Shown here: piece by piece, positions 18,004 to 27,092 of the stretch | Numbering within the stretch: position 1 is the stretch's first letter | How the letters are laid out: each line of letters starts with the position of its first letter | Assembly: GCF_000472705.1 (NCBI RefSeq) | Contig: NZ_AXAE01000016.1 | Span: forward strand, 62,001 to 126,000 | Reading direction: 5' to 3' | Origin: Mesorhizobium erdmanii USDA 3471 | Lineage (GTDB): Bacteria > Pseudomonadota > Alphaproteobacteria > Rhizobiales > Rhizobiaceae | Length of the DNA stretch: 64,000 nt | Notes under the pieces: generated by a model | The model's database searches: none | Told to the model about the DNA's origin: nothing | Seen by the model: the letters and a program-made list of their open reading frames with translations, nothing else | Position numbers and translations under genes: made by a program

Positions 18004-19032
18004 GTGAAGATCGCGACGACCGCGCTGGCGCTGAGCGTCGGCGATCCATCCGGCATCGGCCCCGAAATCGCCATCGCCGCCTTCCTGGCGCGCGCGGCGG
18101 CCGGCGTGTCCGCCTTCTACCTTTTGGCTGATCCGGCGCTGATCGCCTCAAGGGCACGCCAGTTGGGCGTGTCGGTGCCGATCGTCGAGACAACGCCGAT
18201 GCAAGCGGCGGAGGTTTTCGCCCATGCCCTGCCGATCGTCCCACTGGCGGCCCGGTTCATCGACAGCCCCGGCCGGCCGGATCCGGCCAATGCGGCCGGC
18301 ACCGTCGAAGCCATCGACCGCGCTGTGGCCGCCTGCCTAGCCGGCGACGCGGCGGCCGTGGTTACCTGCCCGATCGCCAAGAAGCCGCTCTACGATGCCG
18401 GATTCCGCTTTCCCGGCCACACCGAGTATCTGGCGCATCTTGCGGCACGGCACAGCGGTGTCGACGCAATGCCAGTCATGATGCTGGCAGGCCCCGACTT
18501 GCGCACGGTTCCCGTCACCATCCACATCGCCCTGGCCGAGGTGCCGAAGACCCTGACCACCGAGCTGATCGTGGCGACCGCGCGCATCACCGCGGCCGAC
18601 CTCGCCAGCCGCTTCGGCATCGCCAGGCCGAGACTTGCCATTGCCGGCCTCAATCCGCATGCCGGTGAAGGCGGCTCCATGGGCCTGGAGGACGAGCATG
18701 TCGTGCGCCCGGCAGTCGACATGCTGCGCGCCGAAGGCATCGATGCTTTCGGCCCGCTCCCGGCCGATACGCTGTTCCATGCCCGGGCGCGGGCAGGCTA
18801 CGACGCGGCACTTTGCATGTATCACGACCAGGCCCTGATCCCGGCCAAGACGCTAGCCTTCGACGAGGCGGTCAACGTCACGCTCGGCCTGCCTTTCATC
18901 CGCACCTCGCCTGACCACGGCACCGCCTTCGACATCGCCGGCAAGGGCATTGCGCGGCCCGGCAGCCTGATCGCGGCGCTGAAGCTCGCCAGAAGGCTCG
19001 CCGACACCGACAAAAAGGTCGCGGCCGCATGA
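18004..19032 (+). CDS. pdxA: 4-hydroxythreonine-4-phosphate dehydrogenase
   Basis: NAD-dependent, metal-requiring enzyme of the DXP-dependent pyridoxal-phosphate pathway. Visible motifs are [12 protein letters not shown] at the N-terminus, [19 protein letters not shown] and [11 protein letters not shown], which supply the His metal ligands, and [13 protein letters not shown] near the C-terminus. It starts with GTG one base after the surA-like stop. The 3' end overlaps rsmA by four bases. Normal length at 342 residues. Confidence 0.95.
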   Translation: MKIATTALALSVGDPSGIGPEIAIAAFLARAAAGVSAFYLLADPALIASRARQLGVSVPIVETTPMQAAEVFAHALPIVPLAARFIDSPGRPDPANAAGTVEAIDRAVAACLAGDAAAVVTCPIAKKPLYDAGFRFPGHTEYLAHLAARHSGVDAMPVMMLAGPDLRTVPVTIHIALAEVPKTLTTELIVATARITAADLASRFGIARPRLAIAGLNPHAGEGGSMGLEDEHVVRPAVDMLRAEGIDAFGPLPADTLFHARARAGYDAALCMYHDQALIPAKTLAFDEAVNVTLGLPFIRTSPDHGTAFDIAGKGIARPGSLIAALKLARRLADTDKKVAAA

Positions 19033-19865
19033 GCATCGACGGGTTGCCACCCCTGCGCGACGTCATCGAGCGCCACGGGCTGCAGGCAAGAAAGGCGCTT
19101 GGCCAGAATTTCCTGCTCGACCTCAATTTGACCGGCAAGATCGCACGCAGTGCTGGCGATCTGACAAACACCGCGGTGATCGAGGTTGGTCCGGGGCCAG
19201 GCGGCCTGACAAGGGCGCTGCTTGCCAACGGCGCCCCCCGGGTCGTCGCCATCGAACGCGATGAACGCTGCCTGGCTGCCCTTGCCGAAATCTCCGCGCA
19301 TTATCCCGGCAGGCTGCACGTGATTTCCGGCGACGCGCTGAAGACCGACTTCGCCGCCCTCGCCTCTTCGGCCGGTGACAATGGTCAGGTGCGGATCGTG
19401 GCCAACCTGCCATACAACATCGGCACGGAGCTGCTCGTCCGATGGCTGACGGTCCCGGCCTGGCCGCCCTTCTACGCCTCGATGACACTCATGTTCCAGC
19501 GTGAGGTGGCCCAGCGCATCGTCGCCGCGCCCGGCAGCGACGCCTATGGCAGGCTTGGCGTGCTGGCAGGTTGGCGCACGCAGGCCAGGATCGCCTTCGA
19601 CGTGCCGCCCCAAGCCTTCACGCCGCCTCCCAAGGTCACCTCTTCGGTGGTGCATCTGGAGCCGCGTCCGACGCCCCTGCCCACCGACGTGAAGAAACTC
19701 GGTCATGTCACCGAAGCCGCCTTCGGCCAACGACGGAAGATGCTGAGGCAGAGTGTGAAAAGCCTCGGCGGCGAGGCCTTGCTCGAGCGCGCGGGCATCG
19801 ACCCTACCCGACGAGCGGAAACGCTAAGCGTGGAGGAATTTGTCCGGCTGACTAACGCGGTATAG
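19029..19865 (+). CDS. rsmA: 16S rRNA dimethyladenosine transferase
   Basis: Methylates the two adjacent adenines near the 3' end of 16S rRNA during small-subunit assembly (KsgA). Motifs are [10 protein letters not shown] at the N-terminus, the SAM-binding [10 protein letters not shown], the acidic IERDERC and the catalytic [12 protein letters not shown] 4-base ATGA overlap with pdxA indicates translational coupling. 278 residues, normal. Confidence 0.95.
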   Translation: MSIDGLPPLRDVIERHGLQARKALGQNFLLDLNLTGKIARSAGDLTNTAVIEVGPGPGGLTRALLANGAPRVVAIERDERCLAALAEISAHYPGRLHVISGDALKTDFAALASSAGDNGQVRIVANLPYNIGTELLVRWLTVPAWPPFYASMTLMFQREVAQRIVAAPGSDAYGRLGVLAGWRTQARIAFDVPPQAFTPPPKVTSSVVHLEPRPTPLPTDVKKLGHVTEAAFGQRRKMLRQSVKSLGGEALLERAGIDPTRRAETLSVEEFVRLTNAV

Positions 19866-19932
19866 CGCTGGCAAGCCTGGAATTCCCACAATCAAGACAT
19901 AGATGGTCCGGCGAACATGCCGGAGAACCAGA

Positions 19933-20226
19933 ATGCCTGCCTATGTCATTTCCGATGTCACGGTCCGTAACGAAGCGGCGTTCCAGACGTACCGCTCGCG
20001 TGCCGCAGCCTCTATCGCACAGTATGGAGGGCGTTATCTGGTGCGCGGCGGCGAGGTGGATATCCTGGAAGGCGAGTGGCATCCTGGGCCGCTGATCGTC
20101 GTCGAATTTCCCGACATCGAGCAGGCGCGGCGCTGGTACGCATCCGTCGAGTATGCCGCGGCGCTGGACGTGCGCGACGCCGCGCTCAGCAGACATCTGA
20201 TCCTGATCGATGGCATGGCGCCATGA
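19933..20226 (+). CDS. DUF1330 family protein
   Basis: Small dimeric alpha/beta-barrel-like protein (97 residues) of the DUF1330 family with no established activity. Family features are MPAYVISDVTV, the Tyr/Arg-rich RSRAAASIAQYGGRYLVRGG, and PLIVVEFPDIEQARRWYAS. The ATG at 19933 begins the conserved domain, while a start at 19903 would add unconserved residues. It lies at the end of the rsmA series and converges on gmk with six bases between the stops. Confidence 0.82.
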   Translation: MPAYVISDVTVRNEAAFQTYRSRAAASIAQYGGRYLVRGGEVDILEGEWHPGPLIVVEFPDIEQARRWYASVEYAAALDVRDAALSRHLILIDGMAP

Positions 20227-20232
20227 CCAGCG

Positions 20233-20907
20233 TTAGACCGTCTTTTCGTCCAGCAATCCAGACACGAAATCGAAGAGACCGGGCCGGCGGTCGCGCCGCA
20301 GCCGCTCGGCCACGACGATGCCACGCACTTCGGCGAAGGCGCGGTCGAGATCGTCATTGACGATGACGAAATCATATTCCTTCCAGTGCTCGATCTCGTT
20401 GCGGGCGTTCTTTAGCCGCGTCTCGATCACCGCTTCCTGGTCTTCGGCGCGGCGCTTCAGCCGCGCCTTCAATTCCTTCATCGACGGCGGCAGGATGAAG
20501 ATCGAGACGATGTCGGCGCGCATCTTCTCCTTGAGCTGCTGAGCGCCTTGCCAGTCTATGTCGAACAGCATGTCGCGGCCCTGCGCCAACGCCAGTTCGG
20601 CGGGTTCGCGCGGCGTCGCATAGCAATTGCCGTGCACTTCGGCCCACTCCAGCAGCGCGTCGGAATCGCGCAACCGCTCGAACTCGCGCATGGTGCGGAA
20701 ATGGTAGTGAACACCCTCGATCTCCGAGCCGCGCCGCGGTCTGGTGGTGACCGAGACCGACAGTTCGAGGCTGGAATCGCTTTCCAGGAGGTTGCGTGCG
20801 ATTGTCGACTTGCCGGCACCCGATGGTGACGACAGCACGAGCATCAGCCCCCGGCGGCGGATGCGGGACCCCAAATCCCTGGGAACCATCGGTTCCTTGG
20901 CAACCAT
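20233..20907 (-). CDS. gmk: Guanylate kinase
   Basis: Phosphorylates GMP to GDP with ATP. It has P-loop [19 protein letters not shown] and VHYHFRT for GMP binding, and [10 protein letters not shown]. 224 residues, about 15 longer than usual at the N-terminus. The ATG at 20907 is supported by a GGAG six bases upstream that overlaps the end of yicC, so the two genes are probably co-translated. Confidence 0.95.
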   Translation of the reverse strand: MVAKEPMVPRDLGSRIRRRGLMLVLSSPSGAGKSTIARNLLESDSSLELSVSVTTRPRRGSEIEGVHYHFRTMREFERLRDSDALLEWAEVHGNCYATPREPAELALAQGRDMLFDIDWQGAQQLKEKMRADIVSIFILPPSMKELKARLKRRAEDQEAVIETRLKNARNEIEHWKEYDFVIVNDDLDRAFAEVRGIVVAERLRRDRRPGLFDFVSGLLDEKTV

Positions 20908-20910
20908 CGG

Positions 20911-21801
20911 CTACTCCAGATTCTGGACCTGTTCACGAAACTGGTCGACCACGGCCTTCAGCTCAAGTCCGATCGCGGTGACGGCTGCGGCGTTCGACTT
21001 CGAGCACAGCGTATTCGATTCGCGGTTAAATTCCTGTGCCAGAAAATCGAGCTTACGGCCGACGGCGCCGCCGCCCTCAAGCAGGGCCCGGCCGGATGCG
21101 ACGTGCGTTCTCAGCCGGTCGATCTCTTCGCGGATGTCAGCCTTGGTGGCAAGGAACGCCGCCTCCATATGCAGCCGGCTCGCATCCAGATTGGCGGACG
21201 CGTCCATCAGCAGCCTGACCTGCTCGACGATGCGTTCACGGATCGCTGCCGTCTCGCGTGACGGATCCGCCTCCGCGCGCAGCGTCAGTGCCTCGATGGC
21301 GTCGATGTGGCCGGACAAAAGCAAAGCCAGGGCCGCGCCCTCGCCTTGCCGTGCCTGCTCCAGCCCTTTCATCGCCACGTCGAGCGCGGCCATGATTGCG
21401 ATGTCGAGCGCGGCGCGCGCCTCTTCGGTTTCCACGGTTTCGGGAATGTCGAGCACGCCACGCAGCGACAACAACCCATCGGCCGTGGCGGCAGCAACGC
21501 CGAATTGCTCCTGCAGGCGCTTGGCGAGACCCGCAAGGTCTTTCAGAAAGACCTCGTTGACAACGGGTTGCGCCTGCGCGCCCGCGGCGCGGCCGATGGT
21601 CAGCGTCGCCTGGAAATTGCCCCGGGCGAAACGCTTCTGCAGCGTTTGCCTGACAGCCGGCTCCAGCCGCTCGAAACCCTGCGGCAGCCGCAGCCGCACC
21701 TCGACGCTCTTGCCGTTGACGGACTTGACCTCCCAGGCGATCGAGGTGCCGTCATGCTCGGCGACGGCACGCGCAAATCCGGTCATGCTCTGCAAATTCA
21801 T
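20911..21801 (-). CDS. YicC/YloC family endoribonuclease
   Basis: Member of the YicC family. E. coli YicC has been linked to RNA decay. It has N-terminal SMTGFARAVAEHDG and SVNGKSVEVRLRLP, and the C-terminal DUF1732 part with RGRALLEGGGAVGRKLDFL-like pattern and EFNRESNTLCSK. The ATG at 21801 with AGGA upstream gives 296 residues; a GTG at 21813 is possible. It sits between mltG and gmk as in many alphaproteobacteria. Confidence 0.88.
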   Translation of the reverse strand: MNLQSMTGFARAVAEHDGTSIAWEVKSVNGKSVEVRLRLPQGFERLEPAVRQTLQKRFARGNFQATLTIGRAAGAQAQPVVNEVFLKDLAGLAKRLQEQFGVAAATADGLLSLRGVLDIPETVETEEARAALDIAIMAALDVAMKGLEQARQGEGAALALLLSGHIDAIEALTLRAEADPSRETAAIRERIVEQVRLLMDASANLDASRLHMEAAFLATKADIREEIDRLRTHVASGRALLEGGGAVGRKLDFLAQEFNRESNTLCSKSNAAAVTAIGLELKAVVDQFREQVQNLE

Positions 21802-21960
21802 GTCGTCCTGCACACCCCTGGCGCATCACCCCGAAACCAGTTTTCCGGACAGGGGCAAGTGCTGCTTGAAAATGACCACGCCGTGGGTGCGTCGAAATCG
21901 GACGCGTGGCGTTCCTTCAAATGTCAGGCTGTCGCCTTCCCGGCAACGCCTTTCTTCGTC

Positions 21961-23229
21961 CTACTGGGCATTGCCCGCATCGCCGCCGGCATCGCCATTG
22001 TCGACCCCGGTGCCGTCGCTGCCATCAACAGGCTTGTCGGCGGTGGGCTTGTCGGCATTGCCACTAGCACCAGGGGCTGCGGCGGCCTTGGCGGCATCAT
22101 CGGCCTGCTTCTTCTGCAACGCACGATAACGGGCGACGTTCTCATTGTGCTCGTCGAGCGTCGCGGCAAAGACGTGGCCGCCCGTGCCGTCGGCGACGAA
22201 ATAGAGATCGTCGGTCTTCGATGGATTGGCCACGGCCTCGAGCGCCGCGCGGCCCGGATTGGCGATGGGCGTCGGCGGCAAGCCGCTGATCACATAGGTG
22301 TTGTAGGGCGTCTGCTTCTGGATGTCCGACTGGTAGATCGGGCGATCCGCGGGCTTTCCCTTGCCGCCGAACAGACCATAGATGATGGTCGGATCGGATT
22401 GCAGGCGCATGCCCTTGGCCAACCGGTTGAGGAAGACGGCGGCGACGCGCGAACGCTCGTCACCCCTGCCGGTTTCCTTCTCGACGATCGAGGCGAGCGT
22501 GACGAAGTCCTCGATATTGGCCAGCGGCAGGTCCGGCGCGCGCCGCTGCCATACTTCGTCGACCAGCTTCTTCTGATCGGCCACCAACTTGTCGATCATC
22601 TGCTGGCGCGTCGCGCCGCGGGTGAAGCGCAGCGTGTCGGTGGCGAGGCTTCCCTCAGGAGGGGTTGTCGCCGGCATGTCGCCGCTCAAGGCCGGTTCGT
22701 CGGCGATACGCTGTAAGGCCTGGTCAACCGTCAGCCCTTCCGGAATGGTCAGCGAGTACATCACCGACTTGCCGCTCTTCAACAGTTCCATGATGTCGCG
22801 CATGGATGCTCTGGGCTTGATCTCGTATTCGCCGGCCTTGAGCGCGGAATCGTTGCCGAAGGCACGCACGCCGAGGCGGAAGACGCGGGCGTCGCTGATT
22901 AGCCCCCGGCGCTCAAGCTGATCGGCGATGTCCTGGACGCCGGTATTCGCCTTGACCAGGAAGGTGTCGCCATTGGCCGAGGGACCGGGTTCGGTGAATG
23001 CCTGCTTGCCGAAGTAAAGCGCCGCGCCCGCCGCCAGAACCATCAACATCACCAAGGAGATGACGAAGTTCATGAACACGACGACCTGACTGCGCGAAGC
23101 GCGCGAGCGCTTCGGCGGCGGCGTTCCGGCCTCCGGCCGCAAGGCCTCGCTGGCCGTCTTCGGTACGATCGGCCCGGTATTCGCCGGCCGCTGCCCGAAT
23201 TCTCCGTTGCCCGACGGATTTGTGTTCAT
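21961..23229 (-). CDS. mltG: Endolytic murein transglycosylase MltG
   Basis: Inner-membrane YceG-family enzyme that cuts nascent glycan strands and so sets peptidoglycan chain length. It has a cytoplasmic basic N-terminus, one membrane segment (about residues 50-70), a LysM-like part and the catalytic domain with ASIVEKETGRGDERSRVAAV, whose Glu is the catalytic residue, and GLPPTPIANPG. The last 40 residues are an Ala/Asp/Gly-rich tail absent from the core family. It is between fabF and yicC on the same strand. Confidence 0.94.
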   Translation of the reverse strand: MNTNPSGNGEFGQRPANTGPIVPKTASEALRPEAGTPPPKRSRASRSQVVVFMNFVISLVMLMVLAAGAALYFGKQAFTEPGPSANGDTFLVKANTGVQDIADQLERRGLISDARVFRLGVRAFGNDSALKAGEYEIKPRASMRDIMELLKSGKSVMYSLTIPEGLTVDQALQRIADEPALSGDMPATTPPEGSLATDTLRFTRGATRQQMIDKLVADQKKLVDEVWQRRAPDLPLANIEDFVTLASIVEKETGRGDERSRVAAVFLNRLAKGMRLQSDPTIIYGLFGGKGKPADRPIYQSDIQKQTPYNTYVISGLPPTPIANPGRAALEAVANPSKTDDLYFVADGTGGHVFAATLDEHNENVARYRALQKKQADDAAKAAAAPGASGNADKPTADKPVDGSDGTGVDNGDAGGDAGNAQ

Positions 23230-23331
23230 TTTGCCCTACCGTTTGATCGCCCAACGAATCCCCTGCGGCAGAGTAGGGGCGAATATGGCAAAATTGACGG
23301 CAGACCGAAGCATCGCCCGGCAGCCGGACGG

Positions 23332-24594
23332 TCAGCCATTGTAGCGCTGGAACACCAGCGATGCGTTGGTGCCGCCGAAACCGAAGGAATTAGATAGCGC
23401 CACGTCGATCTGGCGGGAGCGAGGCTTGTTTGGCACCAGGTCGATCGCGGTTTCGCGCTCGGGGTTGTCGAGATTGATGGTCGCCGGCGCGACATTGTCG
23501 CGGATGGCGAGGATCGAAAAGATCGCTTCGGCGGCACCCGCCGCGCCGAGGAGGTGGCCGATCGACGACTTGGTCGACGACATCGAAATCTTCGACGCGG
23601 CATTGCCGACAAGCCGCTCGACGGCGCCGAGTTCAATCGTGTCGGCCATGGTCGAAGTGCCGTGCGCATTGATGTAATCGACATCGGCGGGCGTGAGCTT
23701 GGCCCGGTTCAACGCTGCAGTCATGCAACGGAAAGCGCCGTCGCCATCCTCCGACGGGGCCGTGATATGATAGGCATCGCCAGTAAGACCGTAGCCGGTC
23801 ACCTCGGCATAGATTTTCGCTCCGCGCGCCTTGGCGTGCTCAAGCTCTTCCAACACCACAACCCCGGCCCCCTCGCCCATGACGAAGCCGTCGCGGTCAC
23901 GATCATAAGGACGCGACGCCGTCTGCGGGGTGTCATTGCGATCGGTCGACAGCGCGCGGCAGGCGGCGAAGCCGGCAATCGACAGCCTTGTCACCGGCGC
24001 TTCGGCGCCGCCGGCGACCATGACATCGGCATCGCCCCACATGATCAGCCGGGCCGCATCGCCGATGGCATGCGCGCCGGTCGAACAGGCCGTGACGACG
24101 GCATGGTTCGGGCCCTTCAGCCCGTGCCGGATCGACACCTGACCGGAGACGAGATTGATGATCTGGCCCGGGATGAAGAAGGGGCTGATGCGGCGCGGAC
24201 CGCGCTCCTTGAGGATCATCGCGTTCTCGGCGATGCCGTCGATGCCGCCAATGCCCGAACCGATGAGCACGCCGGTGGCGCACTGCTCTTCGTGGGTCTT
24301 GGGTTCCCAGCCGGAATCCTTCAGCGCTTCATCGGCGGCGGCAATCCCATAGAGGATGAAATCGCCGATCTTGCGCAATTCCTTCGGCTCGAGCACGGCC
24401 TCGGGATTGAAGGTGGCATTGCTGCCGTCACCACGCGGAACGACGTGGGCGATCTTGCAGGCAAGATCCTCCACCTCGAACTCGGTGATGCGCTTGGCAG
24501 CGCTGCGGCCGGTCAGCAGTTCCTTCCAGCTGTGCTCGAAGCCCATGCCGAACGGCGACAACAACCCAAGGCCCGTGACGACGACACGCCTCAT
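23332..24594 (-). CDS. fabF: 3-oxoacyl-ACP synthase II
   Basis: Condensing enzyme elongating acyl-ACP with malonyl-ACP. The Cys-His-His triad is visible: TACSTGAHAIGDA, NAHGTSTMAD and KSSIGHLLGAAGA. It starts MRRVVVTGLG with GGGAGGA upstream. 420 residues, normal. It lies 34 bases after acpP. Confidence 0.96.
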   Translation of the reverse strand: MRRVVVTGLGLLSPFGMGFEHSWKELLTGRSAAKRITEFEVEDLACKIAHVVPRGDGSNATFNPEAVLEPKELRKIGDFILYGIAAADEALKDSGWEPKTHEEQCATGVLIGSGIGGIDGIAENAMILKERGPRRISPFFIPGQIINLVSGQVSIRHGLKGPNHAVVTACSTGAHAIGDAARLIMWGDADVMVAGGAEAPVTRLSIAGFAACRALSTDRNDTPQTASRPYDRDRDGFVMGEGAGVVVLEELEHAKARGAKIYAEVTGYGLTGDAYHITAPSEDGDGAFRCMTAALNRAKLTPADVDYINAHGTSTMADTIELGAVERLVGNAASKISMSSTKSSIGHLLGAAGAAEAIFSILAIRDNVAPATINLDNPERETAIDLVPNKPRSRQIDVALSNSFGFGGTNASLVFQRYNG

Positions 24595-24628
24595 CGCAGG
24601 TCCTCCCCGGTGATGACTGCGGAAAGCG

Positions 24629-24865
24629 TCAGGCCGAAGCCTTGTCGATGTACTTCACCGCGTCGCCGACGGTCAGGATGGTCTCGGCCGCGTCGTCGGG
24701 AATCTCGACCCCGAATTCTTCTTCGAACGCCATGACGAGTTCGACCGTGTCGAGGCTATCAGCGCCCAGATCATCGATGAAGCTCGCCTGCTCCGTCACT
24801 TTGTCGGCATCGACGCCAAGGTGCTCGATGACGATCTTCTTGACGCGCTCTGCGGTGTCACTCAT
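24629..24865 (-). CDS. acpP: Acyl carrier protein
   Basis: 78-residue acidic carrier. The [12 protein letters not shown] motif contains the Ser that receives 4'-phosphopantetheine. Start ATG at 24865 ([10 protein letters not shown]) with GAGGA upstream. It carries intermediates of the fab enzymes encoded on either side. The 197-base gap to fabG may hold a separate acpP promoter. Confidence 0.97.
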   Translation of the reverse strand: MSDTAERVKKIVIEHLGVDADKVTEQASFIDDLGADSLDTVELVMAFEEEFGVEIPDDAAETILTVGDAVKYIDKASA

Positions 24866-25062
24866 TTGGGCATCCTCGTCTTTTGTTTGTCTGTCTTCGT
24901 TAGCGGGCAGAATGCCGCTAATCAAGCTGAAAGATGGTCCTGCCGGAAACGCAACGGCACTGACCGGTTTTTGCCCGAACCGCCGGGTTGCGGGCCGCAT
25001 TACACGAAAAATAGCTGAGGTCCAAGGCGAAATGGTCTCTTTTCACAGCCCTGCCGTATCCG

Positions 25063-25800
25063 TCAAATCATCGCCATGCCGCCGTTGACATGGACGGTCT
25101 GGCCGGTGACGTAGGCCGCTTCGTTGGAGGCGAGGTAGGCAACCGCAGACGCCACTTCAACACTCGTGCCCATGCGACGGGTCGGAATAGCCGCCATGAT
25201 CGCCTCTTTCTGCTTGTCGTTGAGCTTGTCGGTCATGGCCGATTCGATGAAGCCCGGCGCAACGCAGTTGACGGTGATGTTGCGGGTGGCGATCTCCTGC
25301 GCCAGCGATTTGGAGAAGCCGATCATCCCGGCCTTTGAGGCGCAGTAGTTGGTCTGGCCGGGATTGCCGGTCACGCCGACCACCGAGGTGATGTTGATGA
25401 TGCGGCCATGGCGGCGGCGCATCATCGGGTGGGTAAGTTCACGGGTCAGCCGGAACACGGCGGTCAGATTGACCTCGAGCACCGAGTCCCAGTCGGCGTC
25501 CGACATGCGCACGAACAGGCCGTCCTTGGTGATGCCGGCATTGTTGACCAGGATGTCGACGCCTTCAAGTTCGGCCTCCGCCTTCTGGCCAAGTGCCTTG
25601 ACCTCGTCGCGGTTCGACAGATTGGCCGGAAACAGCTTTACGCGGTCGCCGAGTTCGGCAGCCAGCGTCTCCAGTTTCTCGATGCGGGTGCCGTGCAGGC
25701 CAACGATCGCGCCCTGCGCATGCAGTATCCGGGCGATCGCCTCGCCGATACCTCCCGATGCGCCGGTGACGAGCGCCTTGCGGCCGGTCAGTTCGAACAT
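25063..25800 (-). CDS. fabG: 3-oxoacyl-ACP reductase
   Basis: NADPH-dependent SDR that reduces 3-oxoacyl-ACP. It has TGASGGIGEAIA for cofactor binding, NNAGIT, and the catalytic Ser and YCASKAG (Tyr-x-x-x-Lys). 245 residues with AGGAG before the ATG. Same strand as and 60 bases after fabD. Confidence 0.96.
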   Translation of the reverse strand: MFELTGRKALVTGASGGIGEAIARILHAQGAIVGLHGTRIEKLETLAAELGDRVKLFPANLSNRDEVKALGQKAEAELEGVDILVNNAGITKDGLFVRMSDADWDSVLEVNLTAVFRLTRELTHPMMRRRHGRIINITSVVGVTGNPGQTNYCASKAGMIGFSKSLAQEIATRNITVNCVAPGFIESAMTDKLNDKQKEAIMAAIPTRRMGTSVEVASAVAYLASNEAAYVTGQTVHVNGGMAMI

Positions 25801-25860
25801 TTCTTGTCTCCTGATCTGAGAGAACAGCCTTCACACGGAAGGGGTCAAATCGCCAGCGGA

Positions 25861-26808
25861 TTATGCAAGCGCTGCCAGCGCGGCCTCGACATCGGCAGCC
25901 GTGCCGACAGCACCCGTGGCGATGTCGCGGTTGATGCGCCGCGCCAGGCCCGAAAGCACCTTGCCGGCGCCGATCTCGTAAAGCGTTGTGACACCATTGG
26001 CGCCGAACCATTCCACGGTTTCGCGCCAGCGCACGCGGCCGGTTATCTGCTCGACCAGGCGCCGCGCGATCTCGTCGGGATCGCTTGTCGGGGTCACGGT
26101 GACGTTGGACAGCACGGGCACCGCCGGCCCATGCTTCGTCACACCGGCGAGCGCCTCGCGCATGACGTTCGCCGCCGGCGCCATCAGCGCCGAATGGAAG
26201 GGTGCCGAGACCTGCAGCATCAGCGCCCGCTTGGCGCCCTTTTCAGTGCACAGTTTTGCCGCCAGTTCGACCGCGGCCCTGGCGCCGGAAATAACCAGCT
26301 GACCGCCGCCATTGTCGTTGGCGATCTGGCAGACCTTGCCGGCCCCTTGCGCGGCCTCGAGGCAAGCGGCTTCGACATCTGCCTGCTCCAGCCCGATGAT
26401 CGCCGCCATGGCGCCTTCGCCTGCCGGCACCGCCGCCTGCATGGCGTTGCCGCGGATGCGCAGCAGCCGGGCGGCATCGGCAACGGAAACAAACCCGGCG
26501 GCGGCAAGGGCCGAATACTCGCCTAACGAATGGCCGGCGACATAGGCGACCTTATCCTTCAGCGAAAAACCGCGCGCTTCAAGCGCCCTGATCGCCGCGA
26601 GCGATACGGCCATCAGCGCCGGCTGCGCGTTGGCCGTCAGCGTCAAGGTCTCCTCCGGGCCTTCCCAGATCAGCTTCGACAGGTTTTCGCCGAGCGCTTC
26701 GTCGACTTCCTGGAAGATCCTGCGCGCCTCGGGAAAGGCGTCGGCGAGATCCTTGCCCATGCCGACAGCCTGGCTGCCTTGTCCCGGAAAGGTGAATGCG
26801 ACGGCCAT
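25861..26808 (-). CDS. fabD: Malonyl-CoA:ACP transacylase
   Basis: Loads malonate on ACP. It has FPGQGSQ at the N-terminus, the nucleophile elbow GHSLGEYSALAAAG and the catalytic His in SAPFHSALM. ATG at 26808 with GGGAG upstream gives 315 residues. The earlier in-frame start at 26886 is not supported. First gene of the fab-mltG-gmk series. Confidence 0.95.
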   Translation of the reverse strand: MAVAFTFPGQGSQAVGMGKDLADAFPEARRIFQEVDEALGENLSKLIWEGPEETLTLTANAQPALMAVSLAAIRALEARGFSLKDKVAYVAGHSLGEYSALAAAGFVSVADAARLLRIRGNAMQAAVPAGEGAMAAIIGLEQADVEAACLEAAQGAGKVCQIANDNGGGQLVISGARAAVELAAKLCTEKGAKRALMLQVSAPFHSALMAPAANVMREALAGVTKHGPAVPVLSNVTVTPTSDPDEIARRLVEQITGRVRWRETVEWFGANGVTTLYEIGAGKVLSGLARRINRDIATGAVGTAADVEAALAALA

Positions 26809-27092
26809 ACGAGGGCTCCCGAAGACTGGTTTTGCTTGCCTGATAACACGAATTTTCCCTGCCTGTGGCGCAAGGCAGGCTGCCAAGTCAAGCCCGGTCC
26901 GAACCTGCCCGTTGTCCGAACCGGGCGCCGAGTGCCTGTTCGCAAAGGCTTTTTAGCGATCACTCCTGATGAAAACCGCTCACGAATCATTTGCTGGCTC
27001 TTCTTATTTCCGCCACAGGCGCTAGCTTTGCGTGACAATTATATGACAATCGAATGACTTGGGTTGTCGCCGGGTGGGAAGTCAAAGTGGCA